Assembly (NCBI RefSeq): GCF_900188085.1
Contig: NZ_FZOU01000005.1
Span: 1-64,000, forward strand
Source: Granulicella rosea
Lineage (GTDB): Bacteria > Acidobacteriota > Terriglobia > Terriglobales > Acidobacteriaceae
Direction of reading: 5' to 3'
Length of the DNA: 64,000 nt
Shown: piece after piece, positions 8,768 through 18,329 of the stretch
How positions within the stretch are numbered: position 1 is the stretch's first letter
Layout of the letters: each line of letters begins with the position of its first letter
Made by a program: the position numbers and the translations under genes
The notes under the pieces: model-generated
What the model was told of the DNA's origin: nothing
What the model saw: only the letters and a program-made list of their open reading frames with translations
The model's database searches: none

Positions 8768-9721
8768 CTAGCTGCGATTCAGGTCCGTTCCGCGCAGACT
8801 AAAAAATCTCTGGGCCTTACCCACGTCTTTCTTGATCTGCGTGAGCAGGTCTGCGGGGCTGGGGAAGCGGCGCTCCTCGCGCAGGCGATGGAGAAAGGCC
8901 AGCTCCAGCGGCGCCTCGGCGGTCAGCTCCAGCGGGTGGAAGTTCAGAATGTGCGACTCGACCGTGAAGGAGTCCGCGCCGAAGGTGGGTCGGTTGCCGA
9001 CGTTCGTGACGGCCTCGAACTCTTCCTTCCCGACCTTCAGCGACGTGATGTAGACTCCGTTCGCGGGCAGCAGCTCGCCATACGGCGCGAGATTGATAGT
9101 AGGAACCGTGTAGCGCGTGCCATAGCCGCGGCCGGAGTGCGGCGTGCTCTGCACGGCAAAGGGCCGGCCGAGCAGCGCGCGGGCCTGGCTGACGTCTCCC
9201 GCGAGCAGGAGCCGGCGGATGCGGCTGGAGGAGATGGCCTCGCGCCGCAGGATCTGCGGAGCGTAGCACTGAACGGCGAATCCCAGTTCGCGTCCGAGCG
9301 CTTCGAGCGAGTCGATGTCGGCCGCCGCGCCATGTCCGAAGCGGAAGTTTTCGCCCTCATGGACCTCGCGGACGTGGACGGCGTCGCGCAGGATCTCGCG
9401 GGCGAAGGTCTCGGCGGTCAGGTGCGAGAGGTCGAGCGTGAAGGGCAGGACGAGCGTGGCGTCGACGCCGGTGGTCGCGAGTTGTTCGAGCTTCTGTGCC
9501 AGCGGCGTGATGAGGGTGTGGGGCTTCTCCGGCCGCAGGACGCGTGCGGGATGCGGATCGAAGGTGATGGCGAGCGACTTCAGTCCGAGTGAACGGGCGC
9601 GGGCGTTCACTCGGTCGATGACCCAGCGATGGCCGCAATGGACGCCGTCGAAGTTGCCGATGGTGGCGACGACGGGGCCAAAGTCCGGCGGGAGTTGGGC
9701 GAGGGTGTGGAAGATCTTCAT
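8768..9721 (-). CDS. ribF: Bifunctional riboflavin kinase / FAD synthetase
   Basis: Makes FMN and FAD from riboflavin in the cytoplasm. The N-terminal adenylyltransferase domain carries GNFDGVHCGH (about 22-31) and ISSSRIR. The C-terminal flavokinase domain has GYGTRYTVPTINL, where PTIN replaces the usual PTAN, followed by NVGNRPTFG. The length of 317 aa is normal. Its ATG overlaps the stop of the upstream small exported protein by 4 nt, so the two are translationally coupled in an operon with the PhnP-like gene. Confidence 0.95.
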   Translation of the reverse strand: MKIFHTLAQLPPDFGPVVATIGNFDGVHCGHRWVIDRVNARARSLGLKSLAITFDPHPARVLRPEKPHTLITPLAQKLEQLATTGVDATLVLPFTLDLSHLTAETFAREILRDAVHVREVHEGENFRFGHGAAADIDSLEALGRELGFAVQCYAPQILRREAISSSRIRRLLLAGDVSQARALLGRPFAVQSTPHSGRGYGTRYTVPTINLAPYGELLPANGVYITSLKVGKEEFEAVTNVGNRPTFGADSFTVESHILNFHPLELTAEAPLELAFLHRLREERRFPSPADLLTQIKKDVGKAQRFFSLRGTDLNRS

Positions 9722-10302
9722 GGCTTCGGCTCCGCCTTCTCTGAATGAGCGATGATCTCCTCCAGCACATTGGCGATCTTGTCTCGATGCAGTTTGGGAT
9801 TGGCGTAGTGACGGTTGATCGCTGCCGTGTATCGATCAACTGCGCGTTTCGTCACCGGGGGTTGGCGGCAGGCAAGATAGCCCTCCACGAAGGCATTTTG
9901 CGAGTCTAGCCAGTGATTGACGGGGCCGGTTCCCCAATAATCGCCGTCCAGAAAACCATGCGGACCCGACCAATTCTCCCCGCCTTTCAGCACGGCTTTC
10001 GACTTCATCTCGCGTGTTGCACTTTGAATGGTCTTTGGAACAGAATCCGGTTGATCTGACACATTTGCGCTGACGTACTGGATATAGTCCGCGTATGAAG
10101 CTCCTAGATGCGCCGATTGCAAACAATCCAGATAGCCGGCGACGAAGCCCTCCCGTTCCGCATCATGAATGGCCTGATTCCACCACCGTTCGTCGAACCG
10201 CAGGGGTGAGGCAGTCTGAGCCACCGCCATGGAAGTCGCGAGCGAAAGCGCGATGAGCGTCGAGCTAGAGGTTGACAGCAGGCCACGCTTGGAGATCGTC
10301 AC
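9718..10302 (-). CDS. Small exported protein of unknown function
   Basis: 194 aa with an N-terminal signal peptide ending near VAQTASP. The body is rich in aromatic residues and helix formers (FDERWWNQAIHDAEREGF, GYLDCLQSAH, FVEGYLACRQPP). Two GYLxC segments about 90 residues apart suggest an internal repeat with a possible disulfide. No family recognised. It overlaps ribF downstream and the MBL-hydrolase stop upstream by 4 nt each, so it is a true member of this operon even though its job is unknown. Confidence 0.7.
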   Translation of the reverse strand: MTISKRGLLSTSSSTLIALSLATSMAVAQTASPLRFDERWWNQAIHDAEREGFVAGYLDCLQSAHLGASYADYIQYVSANVSDQPDSVPKTIQSATREMKSKAVLKGGENWSGPHGFLDGDYWGTGPVNHWLDSQNAFVEGYLACRQPPVTKRAVDRYTAAINRHYANPKLHRDKIANVLEEIIAHSEKAEPKP

Positions 10303-11120
10303 GGTTGTTGCTCCGATGGGGTCGCGATCTCGAAGTCGAGCTGCAGGCCGTCGTAGGCGAGGCGGATGTGCGGCGGCAGGGTCGCTTCGGTGGCGGCGTG
10401 GTCGAGGGTGTGGCCCATGTGGGTGAAGTAGGCTCGGCGGGGCTTCAGCCGCTCGACGTAGGCGATGGACTTTTCCAGGTGCGAGTGGCTGTAGTGCGGC
10501 TCGTGGCGCAGCGCGTCGAGGATGAGAATGTCGAGGTCTTCGAGCAGCGGCAGGCTCTCGGCGGGGATGTCGGACATGTCGGTCAGGTAGGCGGCCGCGC
10601 CGAAGCGGTAGCCGGTGATGGTCGTCCGGCCGTGGGTGACGGGGATGCGGCGAAAGTCCGCGCCGAAGAGCTCGACGTGCGCGCCGGGATCGGCGCCGAT
10701 ACGGTGCAGGTCGACACGGGCGCTGGTGGGGTAGCGGTTCGCCTTGTTGAAGGTGTACTCGAAGACGCTTTCGATGACCGAGGCGGTGTTGTCGTCGGCG
10801 TAGAGGGGCAGGTTGCCGGGGTTGTGGAAGCTGAGCGGGCGCAGGTCGTCGAAGCCGAGGATGTGGTCGGCGTGGGGGTGGGTGTAGAGGACGGCGTCGA
10901 CGCGGCGGATGCGCTCGCGGACGGCCTGCGCGTGGAAGTCCGGGCCGGTGTCGATCAGGACGGTGCGGTCGTTATACGCGAGGCGGAGCGAGGCGCGGGT
11001 GCGGCGGTTGCGCCGGTCGCCGTCCGGCGAGACGGCCGAGTTGCAGACCTCGCAGTCGCAGCCCAGCGTGGGTACGCCCATGGAGGTGCCGGTGCCGAGG
11101 AAGGTGAGGGTCGCCTGCAT
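10299..11120 (-). CDS. PhnP-like metallo-beta-lactamase-fold phosphodiesterase
   Basis: 273 aa, cytoplasmic. The N-terminus GTGTSMGVPTLGCDCEVC is the hallmark of the PhnP subgroup of MBL-fold hydrolases, with extra cysteines for a structural metal. The catalytic metal motif is THPHADHILG, and further ligands lie in VTHGR, LTDMSDI and LILDALRH. PhnP itself opens cyclic ribose phosphates in phosphonate degradation, but no phn genes are visible here, so the substrate may be another cyclic phosphodiester. First gene of the operon with the small exported protein and ribF. Confidence 0.87.
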   Translation of the reverse strand: MQATLTFLGTGTSMGVPTLGCDCEVCNSAVSPDGDRRNRRTRASLRLAYNDRTVLIDTGPDFHAQAVRERIRRVDAVLYTHPHADHILGFDDLRPLSFHNPGNLPLYADDNTASVIESVFEYTFNKANRYPTSARVDLHRIGADPGAHVELFGADFRRIPVTHGRTTITGYRFGAAAYLTDMSDIPAESLPLLEDLDILILDALRHEPHYSHSHLEKSIAYVERLKPRRAYFTHMGHTLDHAATEATLPPHIRLAYDGLQLDFEIATPSEQQP

Positions 11121-11154
11121 TGCTTCGGTTCGTTCTCCTTCAGGCTGGTTCGCT

Positions 11155-11227
11155 TTGTTAAGGGCATGGCTTTAGCCGCCTGCCTCGGATGATGTTTCCG
11201 GCACGGCTGAAGCCGTGCCCTTAACAA
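11155..11227. repeat. Inverted repeat, family B (GGCTnAAGCC core)
   Basis: Arms of 24 nt (11155-11178, TTGTTAAGGGCATGGCTTTA... and 11204-11227) are inverted with two mismatches around a 25-nt loop. It sits in the promoter region of the minus-strand MBL gene. The GGCTGAAGCC core recurs near 15590 and 19090-19250. Confidence 0.8.
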
Positions 11228-11242
11228 AACGGTTCCAGACTC

Positions 11243-11887
11243 CTACCGGACGATGCTGGGGCGGGGCGGCGGGCCGCCTGCCGGTGCGCCCGGTGCGCCG
11301 GCGCGGGCCTGGGCGGAGCGGGCAAGCGCCTGCGTGATCTCAAGGAAGGCCAGGCGCAGCTCGAAGATGGCGGAGTTGAGCAGGAGATCTTCCTGGGCGC
11401 TGAGGTTGCCGGCGCACTTTTCAGCCAGGATGCCGAGCATGTCGATGCTCTGGCGCGCGCCGAGCAGATCGACCTGCGGCTGTTCGCCCTGCTGCGCGCC
11501 GCCGCCGAGCTGCAGGATGGCCTGCATGTAGACCGACTGGACGATCTGGTCGAAGCTCATGGCCGGCGGGTGGTCCATGCCGGGGTTGGCGGAGCGGATG
11601 GCGATGTCGATGCGCTCGGCCGTGGACTGGTAGGCGAGGCGGGACTGCTCCATCTGCTCTGGTGTGGGGGGCGGCGGCATGCCGGGATCGTTGGGGTCTT
11701 CGGCGGCCTGGGGTTCCGGCGCCGGCGGCGGTTCAGGGGCAGCGGCCACGGGTTCGGGAGCTGGCTCCGGAACGACGGCGACGGGACGCTCGCGTTCGGG
11801 CGTAGGGTCGGCGTCGGGACGCGGGGTGCCGTCGGCGGTGAACTTGCGGCGGTCGGTGATGACGAAGGGCTTGTTCTGCTCTGGCAT
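11243..11887 (-). CDS. DUF1844 domain protein
   Basis: 214 aa, cytoplasmic. Residues about 1-90 are a Pro/Glu/Ala-rich, probably disordered segment starting with VITDRRKFTADG, a sequence typical of this family in Acidobacteriota. The DUF1844 domain follows (about 105-190: MSFDQIVQSVYMQAILQLG, then VDLLGARQSIDMLGILAEKC), all-helical. The C-terminus is Gly/Pro/Ala-rich. The function is unknown. Confidence 0.85.
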   Translation of the reverse strand: MPEQNKPFVITDRRKFTADGTPRPDADPTPERERPVAVVPEPAPEPVAAAPEPPPAPEPQAAEDPNDPGMPPPPTPEQMEQSRLAYQSTAERIDIAIRSANPGMDHPPAMSFDQIVQSVYMQAILQLGGGAQQGEQPQVDLLGARQSIDMLGILAEKCAGNLSAQEDLLLNSAIFELRLAFLEITQALARSAQARAGAPGAPAGGPPPRPSIVR

Positions 11888-11918
11888 TTGAACTCTTTCC
11901 TGGGCTGTGTGCTCCGCG

Positions 11919-12953
11919 TTAGGATGCGCGGAAGGGTAATACAGATGGGGTGGCGGCGCCGCCGGGATAGGCGAGGGGCAGGCTGCGTTCGAGGGCTTCG
12001 CGGCGGATGTAGCCCAGCGCGCAGGTCTGTCCGCCGATGGAGGCGGCGCTGGTGATCTCGCCGACGGGCTTGCCTTCGGCTTCGAGAATCGTGCCGGTTG
12101 CGGGGAGTTCCCCGGTCAGGGTGAACCCGGAAAAAGTCCTGTGGACGGCGCCGCGCGAGCGGATGCGCTCGACGATCTCCTGCCCAAGATAGCAGCCTTT
12201 GGCGAAGTGCAGGGCGCGGGTCTGGGCGGTCTCCTGCGGCAGTTCCTTGTCACGGATGTCCGTGCCGTAGAGCGGCGTGCCTTCGAGGATGCGCAGGTCT
12301 TCGAGATCTTCGGCGGTACAGGTCGCGGCGCCTTCGGCTTCAAGCGCGGCGGCGAGCGCTTCGGCTTCGGTGGGGTCGTCGGCGTCGATCCAGAGCTCGT
12401 AGCGTGGGACCAGCGGGCTGTGCTGGTGGACGACCGTCAGCCTGGCCGACTGCCAGGTGGTGTGGATGAGCTTTGGCGCCGGCTGCTGAACCCAGGCCTC
12501 GAAGTCGAAGGGCTCCGCGCCTGACTCGTCGGAGATAATCTCGGCGAGCAGCGCGGGGGCGTTCGGCCCGGCCAGCGCGTAGCCGATCTGGGTGGCGCTG
12601 ACGTCGTGCAACTCCACGTCGTCCATGATGATGAAGCGGTCGAGCAGCGTCATCAGCGCGGGCAGGCGTTCGCGGTCGGTTTCGAGCAGGAGCGCCGACG
12701 GCGTCTCAAACGCAGTGCCGTCGCCCTGGATGCGTCCTTGCGCGCTGAGGATGAAGTTGTAGCAGCCTTCGCCCGGCTTCAGGCTTTGGATGGAGTTCGT
12801 CACCATGCCGTTCAGCCAGCGGACGCGGTCTTCGCCGGTGATGCGAAGCCAGCCCGTCGCCGTAAGTGGCGCAATGCCAGCGCCGTGGAGCAGCGCTTCG
12901 AGCCTGGATTGAAGGCCTGTAACCGGTACATCCGTATGTGTCGTCAAAGTCAT
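11919..12953 (-). CDS. ygfZ: YgfZ/GcvT-like tetrahydrofolate-binding Fe-S cluster repair protein
   Basis: The family helps maintain or repair Fe-S enzymes such as MiaB in a folate-dependent way. The diagnostic motif KGCYLGQEIVERI with the conserved cysteine is present at about residue 235-247. The N-terminal GcvT-like domain includes GEDRVRWLNGMVTNSI. From ATG 12953 it is 344 aa. An in-frame ATG at 13013 lacks a ribosome-binding site and would abut the divergent TTG start at 13014, so I prefer 12953. Confidence 0.88.
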   Translation of the reverse strand: MTLTTHTDVPVTGLQSRLEALLHGAGIAPLTATGWLRITGEDRVRWLNGMVTNSIQSLKPGEGCYNFILSAQGRIQGDGTAFETPSALLLETDRERLPALMTLLDRFIIMDDVELHDVSATQIGYALAGPNAPALLAEIISDESGAEPFDFEAWVQQPAPKLIHTTWQSARLTVVHQHSPLVPRYELWIDADDPTEAEALAAALEAEGAATCTAEDLEDLRILEGTPLYGTDIRDKELPQETAQTRALHFAKGCYLGQEIVERIRSRGAVHRTFSGFTLTGELPATGTILEAEGKPVGEITSAASIGGQTCALGYIRREALERSLPLAYPGGAATPSVLPFRAS

Positions 12954-13013
12954 CGCCAGTGTCCGCACAAACTCTGCGTACACTTGATTATAGCGATTGG
13001 GTGGAGGATTCAT

Positions 13014-14549
13014 TTGGCGTTGGGACGGGTGTGGGGGCGTAGGCCGGCGGCGGCCGTCGGGGTGGCGTATTGTCTGCTGACGGCGGGGTCATGGGCGCAG
13101 GGAACGGTGGCTGCGCCGGAGAAGGCTCCGACGACGATGAGCAAGGAGCAGGTCAAGGACCTCTTCAACTCGGTCGACGACATCCTCTCCTTCGCCAGTA
13201 CCGATACGAAGCTGCCGGTGCTGCACAAGGTGAAGCGTACTCTGGTCTCGCGCGACCAGGTGATCCACTACCTGACGAAGAAGTTCAGCGAGGACGAGAG
13301 CGCGAAGCGGCTTGAAAACTCGGAGATCGTGCTGAAGAAGTTCGGTCTGCTGGATCACGACTTTCACCTGCAGCCTTTCATGCTGAGCCTGCTGACGGAG
13401 CAGGTGGCTGGTTTTTACGACGAGAAGACGAAGACCGTCAACCTGCTGGACTACGTCGCCGCGGACGAGCAGAAGCCGGTGCTGGCGCATGAGCTGACGC
13501 ACGCGCTGCAGGATCAGAAGGTGGGGCTGGAAAAGTGGTCGGCCTCGCCGGTGCAGGGCTCGAAGAACGTCGGCGAGGATAACCGCCGGCTGCAGGTAGA
13601 CGAGCTTGAGACCGCACGGCAGGCCGTGACCGAGGGTCAGGCGATGGTCGTCTTCATCGACTACACCCTGCGCACGAGCGGCAAGACGCTGGCCGATATG
13701 CCCGAGATGGGCGCGAAGATGCGCGACATGGCGGCGGACACGAGCGGCTCGCCCGTGATGGCGCGCGCGCCGTTGCTGCTGCAGCGGTCTTTAACCTTCC
13801 CGTACAGCGATGGGCTGAACTTCGAGCAGCAACTGCTGCTGAAGGGTGGCAAGGATATGGCGTTTGCCGGGGCGCTGGATCGTCCGCCAGGTTCGAGCTT
13901 CGAGATCATCCACCCTTCGGCGTACATCGCGAAGGTTCCGGTTCCGGTGCTGCCGCTGCCCGACGTCCACGGGTTGCTGGACGCGGACTGGGCGCCGTAC
14001 GACATGGGCGTGATGGGCGAGCTGGACGTGCAGATCATGACGGAGCTCTTCGGCGGACGGCAGATGGCGGTGGCGCTGTCGCCGCAGTGGGCGGGCGGCA
14101 TCTACTACGCGGCGCAGAAACGCAGTGCGTCGGCGGAAGAGAAGCTGAAGACCTCGTCGATCGGGCTGATGTACTTCTCGAAGTGGAAGGAGCCGGACTC
14201 GGCGCGGTCGTTCCTGCACGTATATGGGTCGGAGCTGGCGCGGAAGTACGGGCATGTCGTGCGGCGGCCGAAGGACGAGAAGAGCGACGACATCGGCGAC
14301 GACGAGGAGGTCTACACGACCGACGAGGGCGACGTGCTGCTCTCGATCACCGGGGCGACGGTGTTTGTGTCGGAGGGCTTTCCGCTGGCGACGGCGCGCA
14401 GGCTGCGGGATAGTGTGCAGGCCGTGCAGCCGACCGGGCGGGTGCAGTCGGTGCAACTCGATGCGCCAACGCTGCACGATCCGGCGCTTGGGCTGGTGCG
14501 CAGCTTCGCCAGCTATGGCGTGATGAAGGTGGCGACCCATGTTCCGTAG
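13014..14549 (+). CDS. Exported zincin-type metallopeptidase-like protein
   Basis: 511 aa. The start is TTG 13014, chosen because GGAGG lies 6 nt upstream (13003-13007) and a signal peptide follows at once (LALGRVWGRRPAAAVGVAYC...AQG). The frame is open further upstream only as an antisense shadow of ygfZ. Around residue 155-165 the sequence reads LAHELTHALQDQ, a HExxH zinc-binding motif preceded by VAGFYDEKTKTVNLLDY, as in gluzincin-like predicted peptidases. A downstream Glu ligand is plausible (VDELETARQAVTEGQ). Substrate unknown. It is divergent from ygfZ. Confidence 0.75.
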   Translation: MALGRVWGRRPAAAVGVAYCLLTAGSWAQGTVAAPEKAPTTMSKEQVKDLFNSVDDILSFASTDTKLPVLHKVKRTLVSRDQVIHYLTKKFSEDESAKRLENSEIVLKKFGLLDHDFHLQPFMLSLLTEQVAGFYDEKTKTVNLLDYVAADEQKPVLAHELTHALQDQKVGLEKWSASPVQGSKNVGEDNRRLQVDELETARQAVTEGQAMVVFIDYTLRTSGKTLADMPEMGAKMRDMAADTSGSPVMARAPLLLQRSLTFPYSDGLNFEQQLLLKGGKDMAFAGALDRPPGSSFEIIHPSAYIAKVPVPVLPLPDVHGLLDADWAPYDMGVMGELDVQIMTELFGGRQMAVALSPQWAGGIYYAAQKRSASAEEKLKTSSIGLMYFSKWKEPDSARSFLHVYGSELARKYGHVVRRPKDEKSDDIGDDEEVYTTDEGDVLLSITGATVFVSEGFPLATARRLRDSVQAVQPTGRVQSVQLDAPTLHDPALGLVRSFASYGVMKVATHVP

Positions 14550-14606
14550 CCGGCCCGATATACTTTGAAGTGGCGCTGAGCCTGAGAACGGGCAACAGCA
14601 AAGACG

Positions 14607-14655
14607 AAATACGGGGGTCCTTCACTGCGTTCAGGATGACGAGCGTTTTGCGAGG
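14607..14655. repeat. Partial family A palindromic repeat
   Basis: The right half only: AAATACGGGGGTCCTTCACT then CAGGATGACGAGCGTTTTGC. The last 26 nt match, inverted, the left flank of the full copy at 8599-8625. Confidence 0.75.
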
Positions 14656-14705
14656 GGCCAGCGAGACAGTTCAGCGGGATACAGAGGGACATAAGGAGCG
14701 GCGGC

Positions 14706-15569
14706 GTGCAGAAGGTTGAGATTGGAATCATCGGGGGCAGCGGGTTGTATGCGATGCCTGGGCTGACGGGGCTGCGCGAACAGGTCATCGAGACGCCCTT
14801 CGGCGCGCCATCCGATGCGTATATGGTGGGCGAACTCGACGGTCGGCCGGTGGCGTTTCTGGCCCGTCACGGGCGCGGGCACCGCATCCTGCCGAGCGAG
14901 CTGAACTTTCGCGCGAACATCCACGGGATGAAGCAGTTGGGTGTCGAGTACATCCTTTCGGTCTCGGCTGTCGGATCGCTCAAGGAAGAGCATAAGCCGA
15001 CCGACTTCGTCATTCCCGACCAGTTCATCGACCGCACGTTTGCCCGCCAGGGGACGTTCTTCGGCGACGGCATCGTCGCGCATGTCGGCTTCGGCGATCC
15101 CATCTGTTCGGTCGTCGCGGAGGCCTTTGCGAAGGCGTGCGAGGAGGTGGGCGTCGTCGGCAAGCGGGGCGGCACGTACGTCTGCATGGAAGGTCCGCAG
15201 TTCTCGACGCGCGCGGAGTCGAACCTCTACCGGAGCTGGGGCGCGGACGTGATCGGCATGACCAACCTGCAGGAGGCGAAGCTGGCCCGCGAGGCGGAGA
15301 TGAGCTATGCGACGCTCGCCATGGTGACCGACTACGACTGCTGGCGCGAGGGCCACGACGATGTGACGGTCGAGCAGGTGATCGCGGTGATGCACCAGAA
15401 CTCCGCGAACGCCGGCAAGGTCGTGCGCGCGGCGGTCGCGGCGCTGCCCGCGCCGGGCGGCAAGAGCCCGTTCTCGGATGTTCTCAAGTACGCGATTATG
15501 ACGGACAAGACGAAGATTCCGGCGGCGACGCGCGAGAAGCTGGACCTGCTGATCGGGAAGTACCTGTAA
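14706..15569 (+). CDS. mtnP: S-methyl-5'-thioadenosine phosphorylase
   Basis: Cleaves methylthioadenosine to adenine and methylthioribose-1-phosphate (methionine salvage, polyamine by-product removal). Phosphate- and nucleoside-binding signatures are present: [56 protein letters not shown] and VTDYDCW. At 287 aa it fits the family. The start is GTG 14706 with AAGGAG at 14693-14698. The adenine released could feed Apt (46.2-46.7 kb). The PfkB kinase gene follows. Confidence 0.95.
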   Translation: MQKVEIGIIGGSGLYAMPGLTGLREQVIETPFGAPSDAYMVGELDGRPVAFLARHGRGHRILPSELNFRANIHGMKQLGVEYILSVSAVGSLKEEHKPTDFVIPDQFIDRTFARQGTFFGDGIVAHVGFGDPICSVVAEAFAKACEEVGVVGKRGGTYVCMEGPQFSTRAESNLYRSWGADVIGMTNLQEAKLAREAEMSYATLAMVTDYDCWREGHDDVTVEQVIAVMHQNSANAGKVVRAAVAALPAPGGKSPFSDVLKYAIMTDKTKIPAATREKLDLLIGKYL

Positions 15570-15589
15570 CGGTGAAGAGAGCATACCCC

Positions 15590-15657
15590 AGGGGCTAAAG
15601 CCCCGCGTTATCGCTGGGTTTTGATGCCAAGGCTGAAGCCTTGGCCTACCTAGAAGC
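15590..15657. repeat. Family B repeat cluster
   Basis: Two small palindromes, GGGGCTAAAGCCCC and CCAAGGCTGAAGCCTTGG, lie in the gap between mtnP and the kinase gene. Both contain the GGCT(A/G)AAGCC core. Confidence 0.7.
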
Positions 15658-15688
15658 AAAGGCTGGCAGCAGCTTTCGAGGAGAAAAG

Positions 15689-16663
15689 ATGTCGATTCTG
15701 GTTGTAGGTTCGGTGGCGTTCGATACGATCGAGACGCCGCATGGCAGGCGCGAGCGCTGTCTGGGTGGCGCCGCCACGCACTTTGCGCTGGCCGCCAGCT
15801 ACTTTACCGACGTGCGTGTGATCGGCGTCGTGGGCGAGGATTTTCTGCCCGAGCATGAGGCGGTGCTGACCAATCGCGGCATCGACACGCGCGGCATCGA
15901 GCGCGCGCCGGGGCTCAGCTTCCACTGGACCGGAGCCTATGGCGGCGCCATGAACGAGGCGAAGACGCTGGGCACGGACCTGAACGTCTTCGCGACGTTC
16001 TCGCCAAAGATTCCCGATGCGTACAAGGACAGCGAGTTCCTCTTCCTCGCGAACATCGACCCGGTGCTGCAGGCGCAGGTGCGCAGCCAGATGCCGGATG
16101 TGAAGCTGGTCTGCGGCGACACGATGAACTACTGGATCGCGGATCATGCGGCGAATCTGGCCGTGGTGCTGAAGATGCTCGACGTGCTGTTGATCAACGA
16201 CACCGAGGCGCGCATGCTCTCGGGCGAGACGAACATCGTCCGCGCGGCGGCGGGCGTGCTGGCGCTGGGGCCGAAGGCGCTGGTGATCAAGCATGGCGAG
16301 TACGGCGCGACGAGCTTCTTCTGCGACCGGTCGTTTCCGGGCGCCGACTCCGTCGCCAAGCCGTTCCGCGCGCCGGCGCTGCCGCTGGCCGAGGTGGTCG
16401 ACCCCACCGGAGCGGGCGATTCGTTCGCCGGCGGCTTCTACGGCTACCTCGCCTCGCAGCCGAAGCTGACGCCCGAGGTCTTCCGCCGCGCACTGTTCTA
16501 TGGCGGCGTGATGGGTTCGTTCGCGGTGGAGCGCTTCGGCACGGAGCGGCTGCAGAGTGTGACGCGCGAGGAGATCGAGGAGCGCTTCAACCTCTTCGTC
16601 GAGATCTCGCATTTGGACCTGGTTTCGAATGGCGCTGGAAACGCAGCCGATGCCGGCGCGTAG
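15689..16663 (+). CDS. PfkB-family carbohydrate/nucleoside kinase
   Basis: 324 aa from ATG 15689, preceded by CGAGGAG. The ribokinase-fold signatures are clear: GGAATHFALAASYF near the N-terminus and the C-terminal DPTGAGDSFAGGF with the catalytic Asp (about residue 240). The N-terminus ILVVGSVAFDTIETPHG is characteristic of a PfkB clade found beside mtnP. Adjacency suggests action on a product of MTA or nucleoside salvage, but the substrate cannot be read from sequence. Its 3' end overlaps the glycosyltransferase gene by 35 bp. Confidence 0.87.
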   Translation: MSILVVGSVAFDTIETPHGRRERCLGGAATHFALAASYFTDVRVIGVVGEDFLPEHEAVLTNRGIDTRGIERAPGLSFHWTGAYGGAMNEAKTLGTDLNVFATFSPKIPDAYKDSEFLFLANIDPVLQAQVRSQMPDVKLVCGDTMNYWIADHAANLAVVLKMLDVLLINDTEARMLSGETNIVRAAAGVLALGPKALVIKHGEYGATSFFCDRSFPGADSVAKPFRAPALPLAEVVDPTGAGDSFAGGFYGYLASQPKLTPEVFRRALFYGGVMGSFAVERFGTERLQSVTREEIEERFNLFVEISHLDLVSNGAGNAADAGA

Positions 16664-18311
16664 GCCTGGGCGGGTCTCGACCCGCGGCCGGCTGATGGCG
16701 GGTCTGATCGCGGGCACGACCGATGCGGTGCGTCCCGCGAGCCGCGAGGAGACGATGCCGGTCGGCCTCGCGGCGCTGGCGCTGGGCTTCATCGCGCTCT
16801 GGATAAGCTCCATCCACGGTTACATGTTGATGTATGGCGACGCTGTCGCTCATCTCGGCACGGCTCGCCGCATCGTCGACTCGCGCAACCCCGGCCTGCA
16901 GCAGCTTGGCGGCGTATGGCTGCCGCTGCCGCATCTGCTGATGACGCCCTTCATCGGGCGCATGGAGTGGTGGCAGACGGGCATGGCCGGCGCATGGCCT
17001 TCGCTGCTCTGCTACATCCTCGGCGTCATGGGCTTCTACCGGCTTTGCCGCCGCATGATGACGGGCCGCTGGTCGTTGATCGCGACGGGCTTCTACGCGA
17101 CGAACCCGAACCTGCTCTATCTTGCGACGACCGCGATGACGGAGCCGCTGTTCCTCGCGCTGCTGATCTGGATCGTGCTGCTGACGCTCGAGTGCATCGC
17201 GGCCTTGAAGGCCGGCGCGGAGAAGCTGGTCGCGCGCCGGTTCGTCTTCCTCGGCATCCTCAATCTCTTTGCGGTGATGACGCGCTACGACGGCTGGATC
17301 CTCGCCGCGGCCGTGTGGCTGGTGCTGGCGATCCAGCTTGCGCGCAGCGGACAGTTCTCGCGCTACACGCGGTCGTTCGCGACGTTCACGCTGCTGACGG
17401 TTGCCGGTCCGCTCGCCTGGTTCTGGTACAACCAGCACTACTTCCACGACTGGCTGGACTTCATGCGTGGGCCTTACTCGGCCGTGGCGATCGACAGGAA
17501 GACCTCGCCGCCGGGCTCGCAGCATTACTGGGGCTGGCATCATCCGTTCAAGGCGCTGGTCTTCTACACGCGCACCGCGCAGGTGGATGCGGTGTGGTGG
17601 GAGCTTGGCTTCGCCGCGATGGTTGCGGCGGTCGCGGGTCTCTACAGGACGCTGCGCGACAAGGTCGAGATGGGCTCTCTGCTGCTGTGGCTGCCGCTGC
17701 CGTTTTATGTGTACTCGGTGTCGTATGGCTCGGTGCCGATCTTCATTCCGCAGCTCTATCCGCATGCGTATTACAACTCGCGCTACGGCATGGAGATGCT
17801 GCCCGCGCTGGCGCTCTTCGGCGTCTTTGCGGTGGAGTGGCTGCAGGAGCGGTTCAACCTGGCGCAGCCGCTGGTCGCGCGTCTGATGCCTCCGCTGGCG
17901 ATGGGCTTCATCGCGCTCAACGCCATCGGCATGATTCACGCGACGCCGCTGGTGTTGAAGGAGGCGATGGTGAACTCGATCACGCGCATGGCGTTCGAGC
18001 GTTCGCTGGCCGACCAGCTGGTCGCGCTGCCGCCGGCGGTGCCGATCCTGATGCAGGAGTCCGACCACATCGGCGCGCTGCAGCAGGCGGGCATCCCGCT
18101 GCGTCGCACGATCAACGAGACGGACTGGGATAGCTGGTCGGCCGCGCTGGCCGACCCCGCGGGCAAAGCGGCGTTCGTCATCGCGTTCACGGATGGACCG
18201 GTTGCGAAGGCCGTGAAGGATCATCCCGGGGGGCTGACCGAGACCATGGTGCTTTGCACCCAGGGCCAGACCTGCGCGCGGATTTATAAGTCGGATAAGT
18301 ACGGCAAGTAG
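16629..18311 (+). CDS. Polytopic membrane glycosyltransferase (GT39/ArnT-like)
   Basis: 560 aa with a basic N-terminal tail and about ten hydrophobic segments. The first loop after the first helix carries MLMYGDAVAHLGTARRIVDS, where the Asp fits the conserved acidic site of the PMT/ArnT/RgtA-like GT-C fold. A second conserved patch is TAMTEPLFLALLIW, then TRYDGWI. Such enzymes use polyprenyl-phosphate sugars on the outer face of the inner membrane. Acceptor unknown. The start ATG 16629 lies inside the kinase gene, which indicates coupling. Confidence 0.75.
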   Translation: MALETQPMPARRPGRVSTRGRLMAGLIAGTTDAVRPASREETMPVGLAALALGFIALWISSIHGYMLMYGDAVAHLGTARRIVDSRNPGLQQLGGVWLPLPHLLMTPFIGRMEWWQTGMAGAWPSLLCYILGVMGFYRLCRRMMTGRWSLIATGFYATNPNLLYLATTAMTEPLFLALLIWIVLLTLECIAALKAGAEKLVARRFVFLGILNLFAVMTRYDGWILAAAVWLVLAIQLARSGQFSRYTRSFATFTLLTVAGPLAWFWYNQHYFHDWLDFMRGPYSAVAIDRKTSPPGSQHYWGWHHPFKALVFYTRTAQVDAVWWELGFAAMVAAVAGLYRTLRDKVEMGSLLLWLPLPFYVYSVSYGSVPIFIPQLYPHAYYNSRYGMEMLPALALFGVFAVEWLQERFNLAQPLVARLMPPLAMGFIALNAIGMIHATPLVLKEAMVNSITRMAFERSLADQLVALPPAVPILMQESDHIGALQQAGIPLRRTINETDWDSWSAALADPAGKAAFVIAFTDGPVAKAVKDHPGGLTETMVLCTQGQTCARIYKSDKYGK

Positions 18312-18329
18312 TTTAGGATCGCAGCCAGC

